Notes under the pieces: generated by a model
Database searches by the model: none
Told to the model about the DNA's origin: nothing
Seen by the model: the letters and a program-made list of their open reading frames with translations, nothing else
Made by a program: the position numbers and the translations under genes
Part shown: positions 21,534 through 33,372 of the stretch, one piece after another
Layout of the letters: each line of letters starts with the position of its first letter
Position numbering within the stretch: the stretch's first letter is position 1
NCBI GenBank assembly: GCA_039720395.1
Contig: CM077831.1
Location: 1,151,001 to 1,215,000 of the forward strand
Length of the DNA stretch: 64,000 nt
Direction: 5' to 3'
Source: Liquidambar formosana
Lineage: Eukaryota; Streptophyta; Magnoliopsida; Saxifragales; Altingiaceae

Positions 21534-24500
21534 ATGATTATGCATAATACAAAATACATATGGCCTGGTAATTATGGTGTAGTTGAATGATTCAAAAATC
21601 TGGAAAAGTTTTCTGCATAATTGGTTTTCCTCCATGGCTGAACCTAGGGTTTGCAACCCTAGGTCAATTCTCTTTTACTCCTCTTCTAATTGATGGTTAA
21701 GTGTATCCATGGATGCAATAGGTTGCATAGGGTTTGAGTTTGGAGAAGAAGAATGAGGAAACTAAGGTTTTATAAAACTGTTATGAACAGTTTTCATGGT
21801 TGCCATGAAAAACCGTCATCTTGTTTTGCCTGCCGAATTCAGAGTTCTTCTCCAAAATTTTCGAGCCATATATGGTTAGAAAGCTCTTTGAATAAGCTTT
21901 CCAACCCAACAAACGGTGCGTCAATCCGAGTTCTGTAGTGAAAGTTATGAATTTTTTACTACAGGCTGTCTGGAAACACAGTTTTGCTCGGGAATGATGC
22001 AATAGCCACAACTTTGAGTTATTGATGGAGATCAAAGGCATGGCAATGGTTGCCACCACTTGGGTTATGTTCTAGACATGGTAGGGAAAGGTTCCCAAGC
22101 ATTTAGATGCATCATAATTGGATTAAGATGCTAGAACAGAAGGAAGAAGGAGAAGAACACCATGGAGGCTGAATCTGGGTTTTAGAACCCTAAGGTTCTT
22201 GCAATTAATTCTAATTAAAGCTGCTGTATTTATGATGGAAGATCATTGTAGGATCATTATATATCATGTGTATATGATTTTCTTTAAGTTTCAAAAAGGT
22301 TTTGATGGAAAAAGATTCAAAAAGTTTGAAAATTTTTCATGAACAGCATAGCAGAATTTTTCTGCAGAAAAGTCATCAATGGAGTTTTGATTAGAACTTG
22401 AGTTAGGGAACTCCAAATTGCATGAAACCAATTGCATTAGTTTCCTAAGACATGTAGGATACTGGGAAAATTCGTTTGGTAGCCTAATTCATTCATCTTG
22501 CTGGGTTTTAAATCAATTTCTGACCATGGACAGTGTGCTGTCAAATTCTGGGCAGCCTACTGTTGTTTTGATTGTTTAGAACAATTGGTGATGATTTGAT
22601 CATCCAAACCTCTTCTATTAGCTTAGTATTTCATGTAGGTACATGATACAAAAGCTGGTTTCAATGGAGGAGTCGAATTGATAAGGATTTAGAAGCTATT
22701 GTGACCTTCAAGGTCTGCAACAATGGCTCCAGCAATGGGTTTTGGAAACCCTGATTGTTCTTGATGATGGCAGCCACTTCCACCACTTCTCACATGTCCA
22801 GAGGCTTGTCCCACACCCCTAGGATGTTCTTCCATGACTGGCCATGGCCTCCCACAGTCGTTGGTGGCCATGGCAGCCTAGCCAAGCTCAGGCAGCCCCC
22901 TGGTAGTGACGGCTGCATAGAGTTAAGGATGAAACCCTAATTTTGAGTTAATGATGAAACCCTAATTTCATTATGGCATTAATTAAAACCCTAATTGGAA
23001 TATTAATTACCTTAATTAAGAGTTAATGATTGGTCATTAAATGACCAATCATGGTTATTGATTGTTAGGGCATAATTAATACCATTAATGATGTCTAGGG
23101 TTAGGGTTTTGGAAACCCTAATTAGTGTAATTAATTAAGGGTAATTAATACCCTATTTGGCATTAATTAAACCCTAATCCCTTTTATTAAATACCATATG
23201 AACCTAGGGTTTTAATGATTGGACATTAAATGACCAATCATAAAGCATTTAATGATTAGGGCTTGCATTTAGGGTTTAGGGTTATGCATTTAGGGTTTAG
23301 GGTTTTAGGAAACCCTAATACACTAATTCATCATTTTAATGATTTTATTTAATTCCTATATTAATTATTTAATTAATATTGATTAATTTTATAATGTTTT
23401 AAATGGTTTAAAACACAATTAGGGATTAAATTAAAATCTGGAAATTCTTAATTAAATGAAATTGTTTTGTTTAATTAAGGAAACCCTAATATTGGATATT
23501 AGAGTTATTTTAGGAAACTTTACATGTTTTAAATTAATTTGATTAATTGAAACTGTAATGTCTTAAATGTTAAGACTTTATTTAATTCTGGATATTTTTG
23601 TTAAAACCTAATAAGATTAGGATGCATTAATGAGATTAATGTAAATCATTCGAGAGAATTACCATAATGCCCATATGTTTTAATGCTTACAGTTTTTCTT
23701 TACATTATGCAATGAGATTGTATGTATGTGTTTGGATGATGATTATGGACTATACCATTTAAACCAATTGTGATTGGCCGTCTTATGAATGGGATGTTAT
23801 TATTTACAAGAGTTGTAATTTTATTAAGGTGATGTAATTTATTTGGGGCTTGCATGCCACCTTCCCTCTCCCTCTCTCTCTATCATTCTCTTATGTACCC
23901 CACATTCCCCTTATGTATCCCTTTCTTTAAATTATGTAAATGTTATGTAATCGAGAGCGCGCTAAGGAGCATGGTGGACCCAAAGGAGCATGATAGAGCC
24001 CAACAAGCCAATGGTGGAGACCATCAAGCCAAGGGAGCAGATTGAAGGACTTGAAAGCTTAGAGAAGTGTTTCAAGACAGCATGCATGTTTCGAATGTGT
24101 TATTTTACGATCACCTACACCCACCTTAGACCTTGGATTCAATCTATTGGCTTGGATTGAATCCTCTCAAAGTCCATAATCATCATAGTGGGAGCTTTAA
24201 TTTATGAGATAATTGTATTAGCTCCAATACCATAGTTTGGTATATGTTACCTATTCACTTAGGGACTAATATCAAAATATGGTACTTTATATATGTTGAT
24301 ATATAATAGCATGCGATGTATGATTTATAATAGCATGAGATGTATGATTATAAATAGCATAATTTATATGTTTAAATTTTGATACATAGGATGCATGTTA
24401 ATTTGATGAGACCCTTTAAAACCCCTCTTATTTAATATTAAGTTGAAAATGGAGAAGTCATTAGGGAATGAATTCTTCATTGCCTTCCATCATTATAGGA

Positions 24501-24950
24501 TCATCTAACGTCCCTTAATGTGGGTACCTGGCTGCAGACATGTAGGAGCTACCCATGTTAAAGACATTACTTGAAACTATCACATATGAGATATCATGGG
24601 GTGCCTAAACTGGTATATACCAAGAAACTAACATGTGAGGTATATATTTGGCGAAACATACCTGTGTGAATGATGGGTTTAACTTAACTAGGGAAGTATT
24701 CCAAGAAACTAACATGTGAGGTGTATGTTCCCTAGAGGCAAAACGATTGGAACTTGCTTATGAAGCAATAGACAAAGAGTTGTCTTCTTATTGTGGGTTA
24801 GAAGTCAAGAAACTAACATGTGAGGCTTCTAGGTCACAGTGGGACCCCAATCCCCATTAGGAATGAGATTCCCGAATTCCATTAGAGGGTGTATGGAATT
24901 TGATAAAATAGTGGGAGGTACCATATGATTAAAGACCCAATCATTATGGA
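21534..24950 (+). other. Copia 1 leader, non-coding
   Basis: About 3.4 kb before the gag remnant, unusually long for copia. It holds telo-box-like AAACCCTAA motifs in either orientation (22930-23320) and two palindromes (23027-23053, 23215-23241). A repeated AAGAAACTAACATGTGAGG motif occurs four times (24620-24830). I see no gene in the sense direction. Confidence 0.7.
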
Positions 24951-24959
24951 TAAAAATGA

Positions 24960-27890
24960 AATCTAATTCTTTGTTTATGTAGATTACCTAATTACTCACC
25001 TCAAAACCCCTATTTCCTAATATAGGATATTGATAGTTTGACTAAACCCGATTTCTTTGATTGACTTAGGAAATTGAGAATTGTTCTCAATTTCAAAAGA
25101 TTGTTTATATGCTATTAGGCCTTTTATTAAAGGCCCTCCATAAAACATCCTAAGAAGAAAAAGACACTATGCGCAATTGGCATCTTGTTGCCATGCTATA
25201 TGATAGTATTGATGACTAATGAGCTTCAGAAGCAAAATTAGTCAATGCAAGTGCCTTTGATGTCCTACATCACATACAAAGGTTGTATTGTGAGTAAAAT
25301 AATACTATAAAGTATAGTACTTGTAAAGGACTTCTTCTGGACTAGGATTTAATAAAAGTTGTTTATTAATAATCATTCTTTTGAAAAATGATTAATCACA
25401 TAGATTAGCTTGAGAAGCTAGATGTGACTTAAAATGGAAGCATAGAGGAAAGCAAGTCTTGAAAAGTCAAAGACAAAGAAATATAATTATTTTGTAGTAA
25501 ACATAAGGTATTGTAAAGGGAACTTGATAAAGTATCAGTCTTCCTAGAAGAACCAAACTTTTGAAGTTTTGGTTCATGCTCTAAACTAAATTGTTGATTA
25601 GTTCTGCTTCTTGGTTTTTGGATTCTCGTGTAATCTAAATCGAAGCAAAAAGTTAAGTAGATAATAAGTTACCTTTAAAAATTTTAATAGAGCAAGAGTT
25701 GCTAGATTAATTTTGGGAACTTATTTCTTAACTAGGTCATTTAAGACATTCTAGAAATTTGATTTCTGAATTTAAATGACTAATTAGAGCGAATGCAACG
25801 TATTCCAAGAATACAAGAGATGTAGAGACTCTCATTTAAATGTAACGATTATGACTTGGTTATGAGATTACCAAACCCATCTTTTACTTGGTGAAGTGAG
25901 AGAGTTACATTTATAATTTGACTAATACATTGTGATGTATATAGTCATGTAGAGCATGCATTCAATTACAGTAGACTCATCTTAGAATACCATAGCTCAA
26001 TGGTGAATCTAAGAGAACGAATTGAACCCTATTAAGATATGGTTTGATCCATGATGAGTTTTACTAATGTATCCATCTAGGATATACCTTAAAATTGCTA
26101 CATATTGATAATTTAGGGTTCACTCCAGTTTTGTCCCAATTATATCAGATATGATATGGGAAGAAACCCAACTTAAAGAAGTTAAGGCTTGGGCTTGTGC
26201 TACGTTTGTCTGGAAACATAATGTAGACAATCTGGAAATAAGGTCAAGTAAGTGTTGAATTGTGGTATATCCCAAAAGTGGTTGGGATAGTATTTCTATT
26301 ACTCTAATGAACAAAAGTTGTCCATTAGGATGTTTGCTGGATTTTCTTAAGAAAGAGTTCATTCAAGAAAGATGCAAAAGTAGATAGAATTTATAGAATT
26401 GTCTGTAAAGCCACAAATGAACAAAGATCCAACCCTTGTCTCTGTTGAGACAAAAACCCTTAACTACACTACAATCTTTTCATAGATCAAATTGGATATT
26501 TCTTAACATAAGAGAGATATTGTATCTCTACTAGAATGTGAAAGAATTGTTCTTTGGTGATAAAGATCATCAAGATAATCCTATTGATTATGACTAGACG
26601 ATGTTTCACATCAACTCGAGAAATGACTAAGAGTCATTAAATCCAATATGGATAGGTAGAGACCTAAAAGGCTTGGCTATTTAAGAATGTTTTCAACATA
26701 GGCAAAAAGTTGTCTATAAAGAAACTTGTTTGATAATAGTTATGCTGAAATCCATTTGGATCTTGTTATCTATAAACACACATTTTGAATATGAGATATG
26801 TCAAAAAGGATATAAAGATGTTATATCAAATGGTGAAAAACCATAAAAGTGTGTAAGTTATAGAAGTCTATTAATAGACTACAAGGTTCTCATAATTAGA
26901 ACATCTATAAAGTTGAAGTAATCAAATTGTTTGATTTCTCTCATTGTATAGATGGACCATGAGTGTATAAAAGGTTAGTGGGAGTGCGATCGTTTTTCTT
27001 TATCCTATCAATAAGATGACATCCTAATCATTATGAATGATATATAAATGTTATCTAATGTGAAGTTTTAGTTTTTGAGAAAAACTTCTTCATGAAAGAT
27101 TTGGCAAAAGCATCCAACAAGATCTATAGAGATAGATCATATAGATTGCTAAGTATCTCCAAGTCATTAAACATAGTTGAAATGTTGAAGGAGTTCAACA
27201 TGGAGAATTCTAAAAGAGGTCTGATTTACTTCAGATAAGAATTCGTTATTCAAGGGCATGTGCCCTAGGATAACGCAAGTAAGGTTCTTAAAGTGTTAAG
27301 AAGCCTTATTCTACACTATGTATTGAACCTGATATCTATTATGTTGTAATTGTTACAAATAGTTGTCAGTCAATTCAAATTTGGAATATTGGATTGTATA
27401 TGGAAATTGTAAACTCATAGTAGATGGGTATATGGATTTGGATATAATCCATATGGGGTATATTTTATATTCACTTTAGTTGGTGGAATACTTAATGGAA
27501 GAACTGTATGAAAGATACAGTGGATTCCATTATTAAGGGTGAATTAATTGTCGCATTTTCTAGGAGACTGTTTGGATCTATAAGTTCATTTAGAACTTGG
27601 AGTTGTTCCTTCCATTGAGTTGCCCATACCTTGTTTTGTGACAACAATGGGTCTATATCTCAAGTATAGGAATCACGGTCTCATCAAAAGTCCAAACTCA
27701 TAGAGTGACAATTCCAAGTGATTAGAAGAATCATTGGAAGAGGTAATAGATACATTACAAAAGATATTATCTACAAAAGTTTTTTGTAGACTTACTGACT
27801 AAAGCTTTAAAACATAATTGGTTATGTCTAAGACCACCATCTTGAGAAGATAGGTATGCGATACATGGTCGATTGGCTTTAGTGCAAGTG
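24960..27890 (+). pseudogene. Copia 1 gag-pol remnant
   Basis: Degenerate coding region with no long open frame. The gag start is recognisable near 24985-25110 by comparison with element D (LTGPN/LDWLRN block at 63863 on), but shifted and mutated. Around 26940-27250 pieces of reverse transcriptase survive (FEKNFFMKDLAKAS, KIYRDRSYRLLSISKSL, MLKEFNMENSKRG), with the catalytic YVDD area destroyed. Around 27637-27750 the RNase H end is readable (CDNNGSISQV, then TAG at 27667-27669, then ESRSHQKSK and IGRGN). The total is about 2.9 kb against more than 4 kb for an intact copia gag-pol, so there are deletions as well as stops. The same TAG is present in copia 2 (46842-46844). Confidence 0.85.
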
Positions 27891-27896
27891 GGAGAT
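27881..27896 (+). other. Polypurine tract of copia 1
   Basis: AGTGCAAGTGGGAGAT directly before the 3' LTR, the usual copia PPT form. Confidence 0.88.
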
Positions 27897-29555
27897 TGTT
27901 AGGATTATGCCCTAGAGCCAATCATAGAGATGATTGTTTAGGGATTAGGAACAATCATTTGATTTCATTTATGTATGTCACATTTATTATTGATTTAATA
28001 AAAGGGCTTATTCTATTATGTTTATATGCATCATTTATATTTACATAATATGTCCATGGAGTTAGAGTTGAGAATATGGAATTACAAAGAGTTGTAATTT
28101 TGAGACTATAGATATATCTCTGTACTAAACTCCTTAAGCATTCCTAGTTGAAGGTTCACTATGATGGACAGTAATGAACCATAGGACTAGCACTTGTTAG
28201 GTTGACTCTATAGGAGGATAGCTAGTCTCAAGCTATTTGTGTGGAGACACTACAACCAACAAGTGGGTGCCTATTATAAGAATAGGTACACTGAATGTGA
28301 CCAAAGATATGAGATAAACTGAATGGAGTTTTATCCTGCCTGTCAATCAGTTTCTCATTGTTATAGTGGTACAAGTAATCCTTAGACCTGAGACACCATA
28401 GTTGCCTTATGCATGTAGCTTTAGAAGTTTGATAACACTAAGTACAGATCCTATTCAGGGGTCTGCAAAGGTGTTCATTGGCCCTACTGCTATGTGTATG
28501 AAGGCATGTGAGTGATCAACAAGGGATCCATCACTCTCAGGAAAAAGAGAGAGAATGTCTCATATAGCATTCATAATATAACTCATTAAATCCATGGCCA
28601 TGGTAGGATGAATATGAAAAGAGTTTCATGAGTTCATCAATGAGTTGATATCTATAAATGAGTATAAAGTAATTGAACTAGGGACTTGACAGACTTCCAT
28701 GTCCTATTAGTTCAATTGGAGACATTGTGTTGAAGGAAGGATGCAATTGTAACCTATAAACTATAACAGAAGGGTTCTTTGTAAATGACTATTCACCTCA
28801 TTAAGGACCACACCATGAGCCATATGCTAGGTGTTACTCATGGTTAGTAGAAGCCCTAATTGATATAAGTGAGTTATAATCAATTAGGGAATTGGAAGGA
28901 GTTCCAATTAGACCCTAAATGGAAAGAGTTCCATTGTGCACACCTTGTGCTATTCCTACTACTTAATGATGTGAACCCAATGGGTCACACACTGATCATG
29001 CAAGAAGGGCTTTAAAGTCTATGAGAGAAAGGGTTTTAGTGAATAAAGAATAGTTCTTTATGGGCCTATTTGTATTTGATACAAATAATAGGGGTTAATG
29101 TGCAATTAAGAGTAATTACACATAACCCTATTAGGGTTTCTTCCCCATGGCCAGCCCCCTTTAGTGGGCTGCCTATATAAGTCACACTTATGTGTGACAT
29201 GGCATAATAGGCTTGCACAATAAACCCTAGCCGTCCAGCCCCTTGGAGGCTCTCTTCTCTCTCTCTCTCTTCTCCACCTCTAGCAACAACAAGGAAGAAG
29301 AAAGAAAAGGCTTGAAGCTCTAGCTAGGTATGGATACCATTGGAGGCAGCACACTTGGGCTGCTCATTCACCGCTGTCCGGAGTAGAAGCTTGGAGCAAA
29401 ACGGAGAAGACAAAAATCCTGTAAGTGTTCTAACCCTCTTCGTAGTTAGGGTTTGATTTTGTGTTATGCATAGTTAGATTCATGGGATTGGGAATCGTAG
29501 GAAAAATTTTTTATATTCCGCACTTCTATTTTTCCCTCTTGTTCGATTCCCAACA
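27897..29555 (+). repeat. 3' LTR of copia 1 (1659 bp)
   Basis: Same length as the 5' LTR, 8 substitutions by eye (for example G/A near 20075/28111 and two close together near 21298/29334). Confidence 0.96.
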
Positions 29556-29817
29556 ATGGGATCATGCCAGGCTTAAATTTGAAATTATTAGCATTCAGAG
29601 AAAAAATGATGCAAGATGGTGCACTACTCCTAGAAGGTTGCAAATAATCTCTAAGAGTCCTTTTGTCATCCCTATCAATATTCTCAGTTTGTTCCTCATT
29701 ATCAGACATGGTATCAAGTGTGTGATTGTGTCCAAGAGAATCAATTAAATTGCGCCACAAATTTTCAGACTCAATTCTAACCAAACGATGAGTATGATCA
29801 CGATGCCAAATTTGCAT
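29556..29817 (-). pseudogene. Athila gag, N-terminal part
   Basis: Start of Athila gag before the copia 1 insertion. It begins MQIWHRDHTH at 29817 and includes the conserved RTLRDYLQPSRSSAPSCIIF and FKFKPGMIP blocks of Athila gag. The frame runs straight to the insertion point, and the next conserved block (LLPKF.GL) is found on the other side at 19860. No internal stop is present. Confidence 0.88.
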
Positions 29818-29947
29818 ACAAAAAAGAATAAATAAAAAAATAAAAAAAATAAAAAGTTGTGGAAAGAGTTTACCGGATTTGCGAAGAGATTCACAAAATA
29901 CAACAAACCTCCACTGAAAACAATGAACTGCTATTTATCCACGCCAG

Positions 29948-29965
29948 TCCCCGGCAACGGCGCCA
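29948..29965 (-). other. Primer binding site, tRNA-Asp (Athila)
   Basis: The minus strand reads TGGCGCCGTTGCCGGGGA, complementary to the 3' end of plant tRNA-Asp, six bases inside the LTR. Typical of Athila. Confidence 0.93.
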
Positions 29966-29971
29966 AAAACT

Positions 29972-31194
29972 TGCTGCGACTTTAATAATGCTCCCAAGTG
30001 CAGGATGTCGCGAAGTAATAAATTCTCGGTGAGTCCGAGGTCGAACCACAGGGAAGGGGAATAATTAGCAGAAAAGATTGAGAAAAGATTTTAGAAATTT
30101 GGTTGCTTGGTTGCAGAGAATTAGTTTGATTGAAAACAATAATTTAAAAGCACTAAGGTTCAGAGGTCCACTCACAACAAGTATTAGTTATTTGCTAACG
30201 ACTCAATTTTATAACTCAACTGAGATTCATACGAAGGATGACCCCAGTCGGATGATGTAACAATTAATTTTATTCAAAACAATTCTAAAAATATGGATTC
30301 ATAAGGTTGATTGATTTATTGCATGAGAAAACTAGTAATTTAATTCGCAGGGAATTCTAAGCATTCACCGTACCCGGAGTTAACGATAAATAAAAGAATT
30401 ATACAGAATAAATACTTTGCAAAATAATCAAAATCAATCAAAACTATAAAACCTTACATTAAATCCATGAAAGAGTCATTAAACAAATACCAAATAATTG
30501 TTGTGGCTTCACTCCTAGCCTTGGCAAAACGTTTAGCTACTCATGATAATTGAAAACTACAAAACTAAAGAGAAGTAGAAGAAGAACAAGAGAGAGGTGT
30601 TTGTAGAAGAGAAGAGGAGAAGTAATATATAGAGGTGCAGCCACCTTTTCCTTTCCATGTGATCTTAGGGTTTCCAAGAGAAAGAGGAGAAAAATTAGGA
30701 AACAAATTGGGAATCCCGGTTTTTTCCAGCAGGGCTAACTTGTGACCCGTTTTTGACTTACTAAACGTTGAAATCACGAAATATTTGTGAAACACAATAT
30801 TGTAGGGCTTCAAATCAGCTTTCTAGGGACACCAATTTCGCATAAATTGGACTTCGGAGTCAAAAGTTATGGCCAAAATACGGTAACTGCTCCAAACTTC
30901 CTTTTTAATCTTCTTTCCAACTTTGAGGTTGCCAATTTCTTTGCTAAAATCTTCTAAAATTAATGCACTTCAGCCTTGCAAAGCTTCCATATAATTCCAA
31001 ATAAATTTAGAATGCTTGACCATAGGAAATTGGCTTCCTACAAAAATAAAACACACATTAATACACCACTTTAAGTATAAGAGCATGTATCAAAAGAATT
31101 CATATATAATGTGTAAAATGTGGAATTAAGTGCCAAATAAATGTGATAATGCCTACTAAAAGTATAACATTAATGCAATTTTAAGCTATTATCA
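29972..31194 (-). repeat. 5' LTR of Athila element (1223 bp)
   Basis: TGCTGCGAC...TATCA on plus, adjacent to the primer site. It differs from the 3' LTR by about seven substitutions and a 2-bp indel (AAATAAATAG vs AAATAAATTTAG). Confidence 0.94.
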
Positions 31195-32900
31195 CTTGAA
31201 AGGCAAGCGCTTGGAATACTATGAACATGCCAATATGGATCAGAACTACATAGTAGCTTTACTCGGGGTGGAAGCGGAGTTAAGCCCAAAAGGTGTGCGC
31301 CGTACTTGGCTCTACAACACCTTTGCCATTGTGGAAGAGAGTGAGGGGACGGATCCCCAATACATTGTGAGAGCTTTCTTGCTCTACATGATTTCATGTA
31401 CCTTCTTTGCAGGCACCAATGACATGGCTCGACTAGAGTTGCTAGCTAGCATGGAGGATGTGAACAAAATTGGGAGATACAATTGGGGTGGGGCTGTTTT
31501 TGCAACCATGTATCGCTCCATGACTGACATGTCCCGAGGAGTTGCAAAGAACTTTGGGGGACTTCCTTTCGTTTGGGAGGTAACAAAGAACATTCAATTC
31601 TCTATTATTTCCCGAAACTTAACACATACATGATTTCTTCTATTTCTTTGATTTTGCACAGATATGGTACTACGAGTACCTGAACATGTGTCGCCCAACT
31701 CTTGCTAGTGATGCCATGTCATGGCCTATCCTCCAGAATTACACTCCATCTTGCTTGGCTATAAGAGCCTCCAACCGACATGATTATGCCCATGCAAGGG
31801 CATATCTTGCCAGCTTGACTGCTGATATGGTAAAATCTTTCTTTCTTTCTCTTTCTATCTTTTTATCTTTTTTCTCATTTCTCATTTCAAACTCAACAGG
31901 TAGAATGGGATCTATGGAGGTTGTGGGAGCATAGGCTACCCGAGAAGTACTCCTCTTGTTTGGAGTTGACAAGCAAAAGGGTCCTTTTTGAAGGCCCCAC
32001 AGGTAGATGCTGGTATCTTGGGGAGCGAGTCCTGAGACAAGTCCACGGAAACATGAATGCGGCTATGACACCTTCCATGCCACCAAAGAACATGAGGCAT
32101 ACTAACCACCTGGTGGGGGATGAACTAGAAGAGGCTCTAAGGGGTTGGGATGCTGAGGGATTCACCTCCCCTCGCATAGAATACACTGCCTTCTGTCAAC
32201 AATATCTGATGAATCCTAGGGTCACTGGTCTCCCACCTCAAGGGGTGAGCTCCCCAAACTCTTAAATTCTTTTTAAGATCATAAGAAAGACTTTCCTTAA
32301 CAAGCATTTGAATTTCAAGGCCGACGGGCAAGGGGACACAGTTCCACAGTTGGATCTACTACAGGGATGACTTACAATGACGAGGATGAAGACCTTGAAG
32401 GAAATCAACCTCCACCCCTCCCACAACTAAATTGGTATGTGAACTTGTGCAGTGGGACAAAATTTGTGAAGACTGACATTACCCATCCACCATTCGATGA
32501 GTATCCCAAGATCGACCCATATTATGAGAATGTGAGTTCTAAACTCTTACCTTCCTAAATTTAGATTCTTTCATTATCATTAACCATGTTTATACTTTCC
32601 TAGGTTCCACGGGAGTACGCCCAGGAATGCATTGAACTCAATGAACGATTGAGGAGGGATCTTGTGCGAATGAGTTTAGAGAACTCAGTTCTGGAAGCAC
32701 GCTTGAATCCCCAAGTAAGTGATCATATTTATCAACTGTCAACTAGGATTGGCACCATTACCCTACTAACTCATTATCTTTCTTTGCAACAAGCATCATC
32801 ATCTCATCCACCACAGGATATGCCCCCTTCTAGAGCACCTCATTCAAGTCATGATGGAGCTGGGCTAAGTCGAAAGAGAAGGCCCACGGGAAATCATTGA
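31195..32900 (+). pseudogene. PMD protein gene B, 3' part (after Athila insertion)
   Basis: Continues the PMD gene in frame after the TSD. Visible exons: 31195-31579 (GKRLEYYEHANMDQNYIVAL, GVRRTWLYNTF, FVWE), 31662-31829 (IWYYEYLNMCRPTLASDAMS, ...LASLTADM), 31900-32244 (VEWDLWRLWEHRLPEKYSSC, GPTGRCWYLGERVLRQVHGN), about 32320-32531 (DEDEDLEGNQPPP...YEN) and 32604-32900 (VPREYAQECIELNERLRRDL...SRKRRPTGNH, stop). Donors GTAACA, GTAAAA, GTGAGC and GTGAGT and acceptors TTGCACAG, CTCAACAG and TTTCCTAG fit spliceosomal introns; phases agree at three junctions. The 32244/32320 join is out of phase as I place it, so there is an indel or another site. Family function is not well defined (MAIN-type members act in plant development and silencing). 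Confidence 0.8.
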
Positions 32901-33149
32901 GTTTCACTCACCTCTTGTTAGGAATGTTGGAACTTATTATCTTCTTGTCATGTACTAATTAGGAATTTCAATTCCCAACCTTGAACTCCTATTATGGATA
33001 CTTAATGAATCTATGTTGAACTTTATTGCAATGATATGATCTTGTATTGTGTGAAAAATGGGCTTAAATCAAGCACAAAAGAGTTAAAATATCACAAAAG
33101 GGCCAAACAAAGGCATAGTAGGGCAAAACTGGGCAAAACAAAGCGGTGG
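32901..33149 (+). other. Spacer between PMD and DUF7745-like genes, element B
   Basis: Non-coding, related to 7995-8227 at locus A. Presumably holds the 3' end of the PMD transcript and the upstream promoter of the next gene. I see no separate gene. Confidence 0.5.
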
Positions 33150-33229
33150 CTCGGGTGACCACCTGGGGCTGGGCGGTTAGCCGCCTGGGCCCAGTCGGCT
33201 AGCCGCCCAGGCTTGGGTGGTCACCCGAG
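33150..33229. promoter_or_regulatory. 80-bp palindromic module upstream of DUF7745-like gene B
   Basis: Outer arms CTCGGGTGACCACC and GGTGGTCACCCGAG are perfect complements, with GCCGCC/GGCGGT-type inner arms. It ends 88 bp before TATAAAA (33317), exactly as at locus A. Confidence 0.92.
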
Positions 33230-33316
33230 CCCAAAGCCGTGTTTCGCCTGTTTTTAGGAAACTTCCTATTTTGACGGAATTTCACATTCTAAAACACGGA
33301 TTTCCGAATTTTTTCC

Positions 33317-33323
33317 TATAAAA
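33317..33323 (+). promoter_or_regulatory. TATA box of DUF7745-like gene B
   Basis: TATAAAA, 56 bp before the ATG. The block ATCCAAGGGGT after it is shared with locus A. Confidence 0.6.
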
Positions 33324-33372
33324 GCACATCCAAGGGGTCTCAAACCCTACTTAGATTCATTGAGAGCAAGTT

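Larger units (their letters stand above)
19861..29555 (+). mobile_element. Copia element 1, full length, coding region decayed
   Basis: Ty1/copia element on plus, 9695 bp, with 1659-bp LTRs at both ends, primer site 21521-21533 and PPT 27881-27896. It is flanked by ATGGA (19856-19860) and ATGGG (29556-29560), a 5-bp TSD with one later change. It is inserted in Athila gag, whose frame continues on both sides. The internal 6.4 kb has a ~3.4-kb leader and a shortened, stop-ridden gag-pol remnant (about 24960-27890). Copia 2 has the same decayed internal region, so this is a non-autonomous family. The two LTRs differ at 8 positions (by eye). Confidence 0.95.
14152..31194 (-). mobile_element. Athila-type Ty3/gypsy element, deleted internally, with nested copia 1
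   Basis: Complete by its ends. Left LTR 14152-15372, right LTR 29972-31194, and a perfect 5-bp TSD CTTGA at 14147-14151 and 31195-31199. Minus-strand order: 5' LTR, tRNA-Asp primer site, gag (split by copia 1), protease, a short integrase C-terminus, a long non-coding 3' region, PPT, 3' LTR. Without copia 1 it is about 7.3 kb, short for Athila, because RT, RNase H and the integrase core are missing. The LTRs differ by about seven substitutions and a 2-bp indel (by eye), so it moved fairly recently and probably with proteins supplied by a relative. It disrupts PMD gene B. Confidence 0.93.

Noticed and set aside
26120..26362. 80-codon antisense frame with a near-identical partner at 48149-48391
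   Set aside because: Shadow on the strand opposite to the decayed copia pol; similarity only reflects that copia 1 and 2 are sister copies.
29461..29748. 95-codon plus frame over the copia 1 3' LTR end
   Set aside because: Runs from the LTR into the opposite strand of Athila gag; chimeric by insertion.
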